Source: Bimastos eiseni
Taxonomy: Eukaryota > Annelida > Clitellata > Crassiclitellata > Lumbricidae
NCBI GenBank assembly: GCA_959347315.1
Contig: OY365810.1
Span: 12,482,013-12,546,012, forward strand
Length of the DNA stretch: 64,000 nucleotides
Direction: 5' to 3'
Shown here one piece after another: positions 1-11,500 of the stretch (positions within the stretch are counted from its first letter, which is position 1; each line of letters begins with the position of its first letter). Under the pieces are notes generated by a model. It did not search any database and was not told the origin of the DNA. It saw only the letters and a program-made list of their open reading frames with translations. Position numbers and translations under genes: made by a program.

Positions 1-1528
1 CGATCTTCGACACTTGCGACCCGAATCAAAAGCAGTTCTGCTAAACAAACGTGCAATTGCTATTAATCAAGACCCTCTGGGAATCCAGGGCAAACTTATC
101 AGCAAGGTAATGACACATGCCGGTTACATATATACATGCATATATACACGGTGATTCATTAAAAAACGTACCTTACATAGGTTAGCATAACTCAGGTAAA
201 TGACCATTAATTTTAATGAAATTTCAGAATAATGATGCTTGATATTCTATTCAAGTGCTACATAAATCATTTGACACACCAAGCTAAAATGACGTAACGC
301 GATTGACGAAACTAATGACGTCACGAAAATATCGCGAAAAAATGGTGTTTACCGAAGAGGATAAACAATTTGTTACATTCTTACGAAAGAATAAAAAGTA
401 CAGTGCAAAACGTTTTCTAAAGAAATTTCCTGATAAAGAGTGGACTCTTGGTGGATTAAATGCGTTACTTTCAAAGATCGACAAAACTGGGTCTTTCCAT
501 CGTCGACCAGGCAGCGGCCGCCCGCGTACGGCAGCAACAACCGACAATGCTGAAAAGGTTGAATCGCTGGTGCTCAGCCAGGAAGATATGCCGCAAACGC
601 ATCGCACACAGAGACAAATTGCTCGAGAAATAGGAATCAGTCAGACATCAGTTTGGAGAATTGTCAAGAATGATTTACATTTGCGATGTTTAAAGAAACG
701 ACACGCTCAAGAACTCACAGCAGCCAACAAGCAAGCAAGATTGACACGTTCCCGTCAGCTACTGAGGTTGTATCCTGCAAGCTTAGTGAATTTCATTTGG
801 TTTACTGATGAGAAATTGTTTACTGTGGCAGCACCCAGTAACAGTCAGAATGATCGTATTTATGTCTCAGCCGGTACAAGGAAGAGAGACGTTCCAGCAA
901 ATCGTCTTTTGCGGACTCGACCAACTTTCAGCAAGTCCCTTATGGTATCTGTCGGGGTATCTGCACTCGGTCGTACGAACATCCATTTCATCGAACCAGG
1001 TGTTAAGATTAATGGACAATATTACAGAGATGTTCTACTAATGCAGGGTCTCTTGCCTGACATTCGTGAGATAACGGAGTATTTCATCTTCCAGCAGGAT
1101 AGCGCTCCTGCGCACAGAGCTCGGGAGACCGTTGCGTTACTCGAAACTGAAACACCTGATTTCATCCCGCCTAATTACTGGCCACCTAATAGCCTTGATT
1201 TGAATCCAGTGGACTATAAGATATGGAGCGTCATGCAGGAAAAAGTCTACAGAAATCGAATACATGATGTCGACGAGTTGCGTCACCGAATTGTGGAGGT
1301 ATGGGATGAAATGGATCAGCGCATCATTGATGAGTCAGTCAGGCAGTGGCGTAGGCGTCTTCGCGCGTGTGTTACTGCCCGAGGGGGTCAATTTGAACAT
1401 AAACTGTAACTTTCTTCCTATTCAGAACTGATTCCTCTATGTTCACTTAAAATTTTTTTGACATAAACCGATATTTGACGGAGTTACAATTAAATATCTA
1501 GGGGTACGTTTTTTAATGAATCACCGTG

Positions 1529-1567
<39 letters not shown>

Positions 1568-4429
1568 TTATAGGTATGTATTTTTATATATACTATTGAA
1601 CTTGTCTGATCTAGCAACTTATATAGCACTGTTATCATTATCCAAGCATGCTAGATATTTCAGCTATTGTTATTGCCCCTATTGCAGCTAAATGTTTTGG
1701 GGTTTTGGTCCATTTCTTCCATTAAGGAAAGATGTTCTATCTCATTGCAAATTGAGTTAAAGTGACCAGAGTTGTATGGTCTCGAGACAGTGTCTCGGTC
1801 TGGAGACGTCTCGAGACAGTTTTTTAATGTCTCGGCCTTGGAAGCCTGCTGTCTCGGTCTCGAGGTAGTGTCTCAAATTTTTAGAAACTGTCTTGAAGTG
1901 AAAGTCTTGTTCTGTCTCAAACAAGCGGTCTCGATAAATTTCGCGTTAACTGTCTTACAATTTTACGCTAGAAAATTAAACCGGAATTTATGAGAAACGG
2001 TAATTCTGGTTAACACGCGAGTCACCTGATACTGAAATCAATTCAATTGTCTTAAAGTGGAAAAATGTCTGAGAGAGAACCTGAAATTGTGAAGTTTGCA
2101 TTTACGCAATTTGAAGTTAGGCCAATTGACAAACAATAGCTATTGGCTATTAGTTTGTCATTGATGTAAAACCACCATAACCGAAACAATCGGAACAACT
2201 TCGAGTTCCTCAGGGTGAATAAGGATATGTGAAAATTTATAATTTCCTTTGGGGTACTTGGTATCGAATTTGCTTGTTGTAAAATCGTCTAGAAGATTCC
2301 AGACGTGCTTTCTTTATACTATTCAGAAGATAGGCCAAAAAAGAAATATCGAAAAAGATAAAACTCGGCAATATAAAAACTGTGCTTGGGAATTGGTGCG
2401 ATAGACATTATAATTACGTTTCAAATTGAAATTACAAATGAACCTGATTCCTGAAAGCAGATACATTAGTATTTCACAGCCTTTTATATAGGATCACTTG
2501 TCTCGAACTGTCTTGAACCTAGTGTCTCGGTCTCGGCACCTCTCGGTCTCGGCATCTCACTGTCTCGGTCTCGTCTTGGTGTTGAAGTTTAATGTCTTGC
2601 ATACAACACTGAAAGTGACCATGAAATATATCACACTTGAACTGTTCTATATAGTTTAGTGTGCACACTGATTCTGGTACTATTGTTTCTCAAATTAACT
2701 TTTCTTCCAATTCAAGTGTTACTTAAAATTGCTTGCTAAATTTTGTCAATTGCCCATTGTGGTTATAAAAGTGGTTGTCAAATGAAACAAATCACTGACT
2801 GCAAAATATGATATCTGTATAACTATGGTTTTAATTTATTATAACTTTTTATTAGTGGCGGCGCTGGCCTTGAAAATGTGGGACGCAATTTTAAACTGTA
2901 ATTTAAAAGAAAATGAAAACAGAACGTTATTAAACAGTTAATGTTCAATTATCGTCCGTTATGGAAAGCCGTTAATATATATTAGCTATTCTGAGTCTCT
3001 AGAACATCAATACACCACAAGTAGGCCTACTAAGTAAGTAGGCTATGTTCTGATGAAGTAGAAAATTTCATTCTATTTACATATTATTTGGTTAAATATT
3101 TTAATGTCTTTTATTTCGTTAAAAATTGTTGTTGAAATATTATTGCTGATTTTTTATCTTTCTTTTTGTACGCAATTGCGTATTTTGCTTCCATTCAGCG
3201 CCGCCACTAATGACATTGTCATTTGAACTCTCTGTTGTTTCGGTGATGCTGAAGGCGGAGATTGTGGAGCGTTTTCATCGGACATTGTCTAGGCCTATGT
3301 CTAATTTTAATACTTGTAAACTGCAGTAGGCTCTACTAAACTAAATATCTAAGGGGTTCACAAAATTGATTTGAAAATAGAATCTGAAAACAAATTAACC
3401 ATTTTAAACTGTAATTTAAAACCAAAATGAAAACAGAACGTGTTTAAACAGGAAATGTTCGATTATCGTCCGCTATGGAAAGCCGTTAATATTAGCTATT
3501 CTGAGTCTGGAAAATATCAATACACCGTAAGTAGGCCTACTAAGTAATGTTCTGACGAAGTTGAAAATTTAATTCTGTATGAGCACATCCAGATTATTTA
3601 CAAATTATTTGGTTTAATATATTAATTCCTTTTGCTTTGTTAAAAAGTGTGTTGAAATATTTTTTTAAATTTTTTTCTTTTTTGGGACGTAATTGCGTAT
3701 TTTGCGTTTATGCAGCGCCGCTACTACTTTTTATATAATATTACCTCTAATGAAATCACTTTGTTTCTGGAAAATACTTTTAATAACTATGAAAGGTCAT
3801 AATTTACAATAAAATGAAACTAAACTACTTTTGATGAAGCTTAAAGGGCAATTTTAATCTGGTGACCCAGAATGTTAATCTTAACAATCTCATTGTGTAG
3901 ACATGTGATCTATCATAATGTCCAAGGCATTAATCTTCTTACTTCTGTCTGGGTGTCAAGTACCTCCCACTACTAACCTGTTCCTTCAAGACAGTTTGTC
4001 TGTTTGGGCAAGGATATACACAAATACTTGGCTGGATTATTTCTCACTATCAACAGAAAACATGAAATGTCTTGGCATTTAGCTGGTGGCTATGCACTAG
4101 GAAGAGTTTAGCATATTTTCTTCTTGTGATGTAAGGCATGTGTTGAAGTGTCAATCTGTGGTCTGTTACAGATTGGAGATGTTGAAGTCTGGACACGGCC
4201 CATTCTTCCATCAGGAAGCTACGCATTTGCTCTGGTGAACATGGGAGGTGCTACACCAACTAAAGTGTCTGTTGCTCTGTCTGATCTCGGCCTACAAGGC
4301 ATCAGTGGATACAACGTAACTGAAGTCTTTGATGGGAAGTATCTTGGCCAGTTTAAACCAAGCAGCAAGCTTGTGGTATTTGTCAATCCAACTGGAGTTT
4401 TCTTTGCACAAGCGATAGCAATTCCTTAA
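1..4429 (+). CDS. alpha-galactosidase / alpha-N-acetylgalactosaminidase, last two exons (5'-partial)
   Basis: Lysosomal glycoside hydrolase family 27 enzyme that removes terminal alpha-linked galactose or GalNAc. Only the 3' end is in the window. Exon 1-106 (frame from base 2) carries the family motif [10 protein letters not shown] and ends at an AAG|gtaatg donor. The last exon, 4172-4429, follows a ttacag acceptor in phase 0. It encodes about 85 residues ([11 protein letters not shown]... to ...FFAQAIAIP, then TAA), the C-terminal beta-sandwich region of the family. A + strand AATAAA lies at 5027-5032. The roughly 4 kb intron is loaded with transposons: a mariner at 147-1528, a GTCTCG hAT-like element at 1767-2611 and a Mutator-like element at 2854-3725. 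Substrate choice (GLA versus NAGA) depends on upstream loops that are not present, so no symbol is given. Confidence 0.9.
147..1528 (+). mobile_element. intact Tc1/mariner superfamily transposon, DD37D (maT-like)
   Basis: A 1382-bp element. Its 26-bp terminal inverted repeats are perfect: left 147-172 begins CACGGTGATTCATT and right 1503-1528 is its exact reverse complement. TA flanks both ends (145-146 and 1529-1530), as expected for the TA target duplication of this superfamily. It contains one uninterrupted transposase ORF. It sits in the last intron of the alpha-galactosidase gene beside a (TA)n tract. Perfect termini and an unbroken frame suggest a recent insertion; that is inference. 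Confidence 0.95.
303..1409 (+). CDS. mariner-type DDE/D transposase, 368 aa
   Basis: Cut-and-paste transposase of the element at 147-1528. The N-terminal part (about residues 15-135) looks like two helix-turn-helix DNA-binding modules with a basic linker (GSGRPR near 70-75). The catalytic triad is visible: D169 in WFTDEKLF, D266 in FQQDSAPAH and D304 in SLDLNPVDY. The D266-D304 gap is 37 residues, i.e. DD37D, the spacing of maT-type elements rather than the DD34D of classical mariner or DD34E of Tc1. There are no internal stops or frameshifts. Another in-frame Met lies at residue 5, so the exact start is uncertain. Whether it is active cannot be judged from sequence alone. Confidence 0.93.
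   Translation: MTKLMTSRKYREKMVFTEEDKQFVTFLRKNKKYSAKRFLKKFPDKEWTLGGLNALLSKIDKTGSFHRRPGSGRPRTAATTDNAEKVESLVLSQEDMPQTHRTQRQIAREIGISQTSVWRIVKNDLHLRCLKKRHAQELTAANKQARLTRSRQLLRLYPASLVNFIWFTDEKLFTVAAPSNSQNDRIYVSAGTRKRDVPANRLLRTRPTFSKSLMVSVGVSALGRTNIHFIEPGVKINGQYYRDVLLMQGLLPDIREITEYFIFQQDSAPAHRARETVALLETETPDFIPPNYWPPNSLDLNPVDYKIWSVMQEKVYRNRIHDVDELRHRIVEVWDEMDQRIIDESVRQWRRRLRACVTARGGQFEHKL
1528..1565. repeat. (TA)n microsatellite
   Basis: Interrupted TA dinucleotide run directly beside the right end of the mariner element. Similar TATA-rich sequence precedes its left end, consistent with insertion into a TA repeat. Confidence 0.8.
1767..2611. mobile_element. hAT-like non-autonomous element, GTCTCG family, copy 1 (845 bp)
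   Basis: Ends CAGAGTTGTATGG... and ...CATACAACACTG form imperfect inverted repeats. Both ends are built from degenerate GTCTCG/GTCTTG repeats. It is flanked by a perfect 8-bp duplication AAAGTGAC (1759-1766 and 2612-2619). An 8-bp duplication with CAG/CTG ends fits the hAT superfamily; KDZ/Zisupton-type elements are an alternative. No transposase is encoded. Inner sequence near 1960-2060 is shared with the copy at 36552-36945. Confidence 0.88.
2854..3725. mobile_element. Mutator-like non-autonomous element, AGTGGCGGCGCTG family, copy 1 (872 bp)
   Basis: Starts AGTGGCGGCGCTG and ends CAGCGCCGCTACT, 13-bp inverted repeats with one mismatch. Near-perfect 10-bp duplications flank it (ACTTTTTATT at 2844-2853, ACTTTTTATA at 3726-3735). 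A second internal copy of the right terminus sits at 3196-3208, and the segment after it repeats much of the first half, so the unit looks internally duplicated or composite. No ORF of note. The 10-bp duplication suggests Mutator-like; superfamily assignment is inference. Confidence 0.82.
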
Positions 4430-5015
4430 GTTAAGTTATCTGTACGGTGAATTGCATTCCAATATTTTAAGAGTTTGGTGAAGCTGTTTCTGGATTTCAA
4501 AAGTGTTTTTTTAAATTTCCTAATAGACAGTAGTATATAGGTTAACTCTGCAATGATTTTGAATCTAGTGATGCACTAATTCAGCTGCAATTGTGGCAGT
4601 TGATGAGGACCTGTCTCAATTGGTTGTTGTGGAAACTGCTTTGTCAATTGGTTGCACCTTAAAGATATTGTAATCCTTACTTGTGATGTGTTTGAACAAT
4701 TATCAAATGAAGATAACATGCTTTTCATGTGAAACTAGGTTCACAGCTGTGCAAGACGTACTTATAATTGAGGTCATTTTACATTACGTATTAAAAGTTG
4801 TGGAAACTAGTAATGCATTACAATTGATTTGTTCAACTGAAGAGTGGAACAAGAAATACGCAGACCCAGTACCTCTTCTACCGTTAACTTAGGTAACCAT
4901 ATCCATTATCCAGTAACATGTTGTTGTTCTTGGTTGACTAAATACAAATGACAACAGAGCCCAACTTGGGAGAGGTTTGAAAGCCAAAGCAAATTAAATT
5001 TATAACCGGAGAAAG

Positions 5016-5032
5016 TTTATTTTCAAAATAAA
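5016..5032. promoter_or_regulatory. back-to-back polyadenylation signals of two convergent genes
   Basis: TTTATT at 5016-5021 is AATAAA on the - strand and could end the aftiphilin transcript. AATAAA at 5027-5032 on the + strand could end the alpha-galactosidase transcript. If both are used, the two 3' UTRs overlap by a few tens of bases. The stretch 4430-5500 holds no other feature that I see. Confidence 0.5.
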
Positions 5033-5500
5033 GATAAACAGCAACTGAAGGATGCTTCTTACAATACAAACTTTCCCTGTCAGAAGCCATCTCTGCTGTA
5101 ATAAGTAATTCCATTGTTCATTCTGCCAAGTGCTAGATTTGCATTACAGAGTTAGTTTCCAATGTGATGACACAAAACAATATTGCTACTTCTGCCTATG
5201 ATTATGAATGATTATGAACATTACAAACTAACTTACAACTGTTGCATAAACAAAAGACATTTTCTTTGCCTGTAACATTAAATTTTTGTGTCTTCACTAT
5301 TAAGTCACAAGAGCAGTTGTGTTAATTCTAGGCAAATATTGCTTATGTTTGCCAATGCTGTCAGACACTCAGCATTATCTGTATGTCAAGTTTGTGGCTT
5401 TATGATGCTTTTACTTTGCTTGACGCATCATATCCTTAGAACACTAGTGTATGCTGTTAGCAGGATGGTTTTAAGAGTGTAGCTTATGAGGCTCCTTTAG

Positions 5501-8500
5501 TTAGCTGCCTGCTATGTCTTTCAGTGGAAACATGAGAACCTTTGCCTGCATAAACGAGAGATCTGGTAGCTTTGAGAGGACCTGGATGGCCTCCTCCGAC
5601 AGATGCTTCCTATCGATGATATCCTTCTCTGACTTTGGAATGCGCTGTGTTGAGGGTATAGATGGCAGCAGAGTAGCCAGCATTGTCTCCAGAGACATTG
5701 GCGGCATCTTCATCGAAGATTCGTTGGCTGGTGGTTCCAGAGCATCGAGCAACTCTCGCTCCTTTTCAGTTGCTACGGTTATCAAAAGCATAGAAATTTA
5801 ACAGTAGTAACTTGTAGTTCAAACATTCTGAAGGAACTAACTGCATGGTGATTATCTAAGTTTTTTAATTGTGTAACTTCTTCAAAACATTTGTAAACCA
5901 TCCTTTAAAAAGGGTTACTCTTGGCGGTTTCAAATTATGGCGCAGGAGAAAATTTGTGAAAATAAGATCAGTGAAACCATTTTTACACAATACCCACACA
6001 ATACATGAAATGATATACAGTGCCAATAATAACTTGGACTTTATTAGATTATTTCACAGAGGTTTCTGATAATTTGTATGTTCAGGGCGAGCGAAAAGTT
6101 GTTATGGGTGACATTGCATTTGCATTTCTCGGGCACAAATCAACGAGATTGACGAAAACGACAGATATACTATTGGTCTGCGTGTGCACAATGAAAACAA
6201 GAAGTGTCATAATATTCACTAACTTATACCTTACAAGTACCTTATTTAATTAGAACAGGTATCTCAATCACGTATCTTATCTTACTTTTATGTATTTACC
6301 CAAAAGCAAGTATGTAAAACACACTGTAATATAAAGTGCAGCAGGGCTTTTCATACTGGGAGACCCTCTGATTAAGTTGTATTGAGAGAGAAATCTATAA
6401 TCACAATACAATAAAACTAAACACAATAATAACCTCCTCCAGTAACATAGACTAAGAAAAACTGTTACTACAATGGCCATAGCAGAATGTTTACAGAAGG
6501 GCAAGTTTATGGAAGGAAGGGATACAAGTGCATTTTTAGAACTGATCAATGAAGTGCCATTTACCACTGGTGGAAAAAAACAGCAAAAGCAAATCGAGAA
6601 ATGAAACTAGAACACCAAAGCTGCAATAATAACTGTTCTCAGTTATACTGAAATACATGCAGAATTATTTACAAATTAAAGAAATAAAATAATTCAAATA
6701 TGGCTGAACCATTGGGCTAAACCAAACATGAAAAGTCTAACTGACAATTGGCAACAGAAAAAAACGACATCACCACGAACATAAAATGTTTAAACAGCTT
6801 TAACCAAAAAATCGTTTGCAGTGAGAGAGTAAGAAACTCTTGAACCCAAAAGAATTAGTTTACATTCAATTTTATGTACTGGAAGAAACAGTGCTTTAAA
6901 AATAGTGGTGCTAAAATGTCATGCAATGGATGGTCATAAATCTGAAATTTTCCCATACAGTAACTGCAATGTGCTGTTAATGATCCGTTGATTTAATTAT
7001 ATAACTTCTAAAAAGCTTCTTACTACAAATAATGAAAAATGACAACAAATATATACAAATGACAACAAATATGAGTCACAATTTTCAACAATAGATTAAC
7101 AAAGTGAACACACACTGTAATTGTCGAAGCAGCAGCTAAGGGTAATTTTAATAGATTGCTAAAAGGCACCAGATAACAAATGTAGTTACCCTTCCATCAA
7201 GAAATTAATCATCTTAAGAAGTTAAGATAGTTCACAATAAACAAATGGTTTTGCCACATCATGTAACAATTCTTAAAATAGACATAATTCAACTTTGGAA
7301 CCTAAAAATTTCTTCACATCACTGAACCTTAACTGTTCGATAATAAAGTTAAGTAAATGCACTTCAAAATTAATTAACGAAGAAATTTTGTAAAACTATA
7401 TATCAGTAGCATTCAAGTTCATACTCTCTCACTGGACAATACTGAACAATAACAATAGAAAAGCAATTAACCAAACTCATTATATTTAAACTTGCAGTCT
7501 ATCTAACCCACCTTCAGAGACTAAGGTCACCATAGAATTGTGATCACTCATTACAAAGAAGTCTAGATCTAGCTGAAAGCTGTTTCCTGCTGAAACCATT
7601 GACAACAGGAGTCATGACCTTTCACATCACATGGTAGAAGAGGAAGAAAAAGAGTTCCTTAAGCTAACCGCAAGACGCAGCCATGGGTACTAAGTGTTAC
7701 TGACTTCATTTTCTTAGCCTCAGCATACAAGAGTTGGTGGTCAGTCCTCTCCTCACTGTGTAATCCTCCCACCCACAGTGTATGGTCACTGGTCAGTGTA
7801 CTCAGCTAGGGGCATAGGTTGAGTTGAAAGCTTGAAAATGCTGTACCCTGGTTGGATTAGAACCCCCAACCTCTCGGTAAACAGTCCAGCAGGCTAATTA
7901 ATTAACCTCAATGATATTGTACTAATCACATGGGAACAAACCCAACACAGCTGTGATTACTTCGTATCCAATCGATCTGCTAATCGATTCAGTGAGTTCA
8001 CTTTATATTTATTACTTAAATTACTATTGCCCAAACAAGGAGCTTTGCTTATGTGGGCCCATCCAGTTGGAGCAATCTCCCTCTCCCTCTTTGGGTGGAG
8101 CCGCTAGTTTTTCCCCTGCTCAGTTTTGGAGGCTCTTGAAGACCTTCCTACTTACCACGTAGTAACAGACTTGGGTCAGGAGCGCTTTAGAAATGGTGAA
8201 TTACAATTACAATAAGAGAGAAGTGTTGTAATTTTCTACACAACTAAGTCAAATAAATTCAGACCATCGAACAGATAATTGAACGAATTTCCGATTGTAC
8301 ATATTCAAGAGAAAAATCACTTGTAATGATCGATAAAGAAGACTGAACTATTGCAGACACATTTTGTAATTAAAGGAGAATTATGTTGGTGTTACTAACT
8401 TAAGCATCACAATCAAAATGCAGAAAGGTGACATGGTCATGAATTAGAAACACAATCACAAAACTCAATCACTTATTACTGCAAACATACAAGGAATCAA

Positions 8501-11500
8501 TAAACAGTTGGGTTTCATTCAGCAATATCAGTCAACACCTATGTTGAATTGAATTGGATCACATTACATACGCAAATCCGAAAAGAATAAATGTTACGAC
8601 ATACTCACCATCTAGAGGATTCGTTAGACCACTTCCGCCCCAATCAAATTCCAACTGTGGCACATCCTAAAATGAAACCAGTAATATGAAGTACCTGTAA
8701 AGTATTACAGACATTTTCAATAAAAACTTTTCAAACGGATCACAGGTTTTATATTTAAACTGCACCAAAAAATCTTTTCCTCAACCCAAATATAAATTTA
8801 CACGAACCTACATAAGGTACATAACATTGTTCTATGTATGTAAATTTATATATACATTGAATCACTGAGTACATAAAGCAATACTGCATGCATTAGATAA
8901 TTGCTAACAAGCATTGTGCCACGACTATTTGCCTAAATTGCTATAAAAATTTCATATTTGTACTGTCACAAAAACCTCAAATCAATACAAACATGAAACT
9001 ACATGTATGAAGGACAGTAGCAATGTAAATTTTCATGCATTTAAGACAAGACTAAGGTATTGTAAATGCTTAATAATAATTTTCATTTAATTTTAAACTG
9101 ACAAAACACAGCATGGTTACAATCATAGCATGAATGATGACAAACTGATACAGGAGTAGAATTTAACTGTCGCCTGCCATGCAAGGCTCCCATTACATTA
9201 TAAATCTTATTCAACCAATATTGCCGTCTAGCAAAAGTAGGACTACAGGGATACAGGAATCGAACTCGGTTCCTCAGCACTGTGTTATCCAAAACTATAT
9301 GCCCCAAAACTGTGGGGGGCATAGCTCTACTCAATAGCAGACAAACATTCATGTTTCAAACCCAAAACTCGAACACCATACACTGCTACTCAAAGATCTA
9401 TCATCACCTGGTCACTACCAGTCAAAGTTGTATGGTCTCGAGACAGTGTCTCGGTCTCGAGACAGTTTTTTAGTGTCTCGGAAGCCTGCTGTCTCGGTCT
9501 CGAGGTAGTGTCTCGAATTTAGTGAAAGTCTAGTTCTGTCTCGAACAAGCGGTCTCGATAAGTTTTGCGTTAACTGTCTTAAAATTTTGCGCTAGGCCAA
9601 AGAAGAAATATTGAAAAAGATAAAACTCAGCAATATACAAACTGTTCTTGGGAATTGATACCATATTAATTATAATTAAGTTTCAAATTGAAATTACAAA
9701 TGAACCTTATTCCTGAAAACTGATATATTGGTATTTACCGCCTTTTATATAGGATCACTTTTTACTGTCTCAAACTGTCTTGAACCTAGTGTCTCCGTCT
9801 TGGTACCACGCTGTCTTGGTACCTCACTGTCTCGGTCTCGTCTTGGTCTTGAAGTTTAAGGTCTTGCATACAACACTGATACCAGTATATGAATTATATG
9901 ACGTAACTGAGCCGGCAAACTTTAGGCCTATAGACAATGTTTCATTTTTGTCCAAGACCATTGAGAAGATTGTTGCTACCCAACTGACACATTATCTGGA
10001 CAAAAATGGACTTTTACCAACCTACCAATCCGGCTTCCGTAAGGGCCACTCAACTGAAACCCTGCTCATTCGCCTCTTATCAGATATCTGTGGGGCTATT
10101 GATAAATCTAAGATCACCCTCCTGGCACTGTTCGATGTGAGTGCCGCATTCAACACAGTCGACCATGAGATACTCTTAAAGTGCTTATCTGTCTCTTTTG
10201 GACTTTCTGGCACCTAGCAATGCTTTTGACTGGCTTCCTTCCTTCTTGCAGGACCGCTCTCTTATGGTGGCTCATGGTTCCACTAGGTCTCCATGGGTTC
10301 CTGCGCCATTTGGGCTGCCCCAGGGTTCTGTCCTTGGCCCTCTGCTGTACAGTCTTTACTGGCATGGGACCTCTGCTCGTGGCAGAGGCTGTTTTCAACC
10401 AATCTTATGCTGATGACGTCCAAGCATATGCCCACTGTCTGGCAGGGGAGGCGACTTTGGCTGTGGGTGCAATCAGCAAAGCCACTGAGAACTTCCAGGC
10501 TTGGATGTCGTCAAATCACCTACGACTTAACCTGAGCAAGACACAGCTCATATGGCTTGGCACCTGCCAGCAGCTCGCAATAATAATAGATAATGGGTTC
10601 CTCGCTTTGAGGTATCTGCGCCTAACCTTCTCATCCTCGGTCAGAGACCTGGGTTTGATCTTGGATCAGGAGCTTACCTTTGTCAAGCAAATCAGTCAAC
10701 TCTGTCGTAGCTGTTACTACCAGCTGCGACAACTTAGGGTGGTATCCCGCTCCCTCTCCCAAGACGCTGCTTCTACGCTTGCCCATTCCTTTGTAGTCTC
10801 TAGACTGGACTACTGCAGTGCCATATATAATGAGGGACTCCCGGTTTGTCGGCTTAAAGGCCTTAACAGGGTCTTACGCTTGGCTGCCCGACTGGTGGGT
10901 CGCATCCCTAGGTTTGACCAAGTCTCTGGGTACATGCGTGATGTCCTGCGCTGGCTCCCTTACCCACAGCGCATTGCCTACTGTGTCTCTGCACTGGTAC
11001 GGCGCTGCATTGAGGGCCTGGCGCCCCTCTACCTGATTGAACTCTGCTGCCCCACTGTCACTGTTGGACGCCGTGGTTTGTTGCGTTCTGCTGTGCAAGC
11101 AGAGTTGCTTGTCCCCCGTGCGAGAACTGCTATCCGACAGCACCGTGCTTTGTCACTGGCTGGTCCGGTGACCTGGAATGGCCTTCCAGTAGCATTGCGT
11201 CTCACACCTACAATTCTAGAGGTCAATCTGCTCTGTTTTTCTCTGGCCTTAAGACTGTCCTGTTTGACCGTGGTTGGGCTGAGAGCGCTTCTGAGTAGAA
11301 GACCATGAAGGAGTGCTATATAAAATTGCAGTAATAATAATAATAATGATGAATTAAATATCATTGAATAAACCTTTAGTACCTACATTGCTCTACACAA
11401 CTATATCAGTAGGGCTGGATCAACCAAATCAGAAGCCATGGGCTAATATATATACCAGGGGACCCTTACATAAACAATAAGGAAACCTTAATCATAAATT

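Noticed and set aside
284..607. 107-aa - strand ORF over the mariner element
   Set aside because: It is the antisense shadow of the transposase, which has clear catalytic motifs on the + strand.
10150..10398. 82-aa - strand ORF inside the LINE
   Set aside because: It is antisense to the reverse transcriptase fragment.
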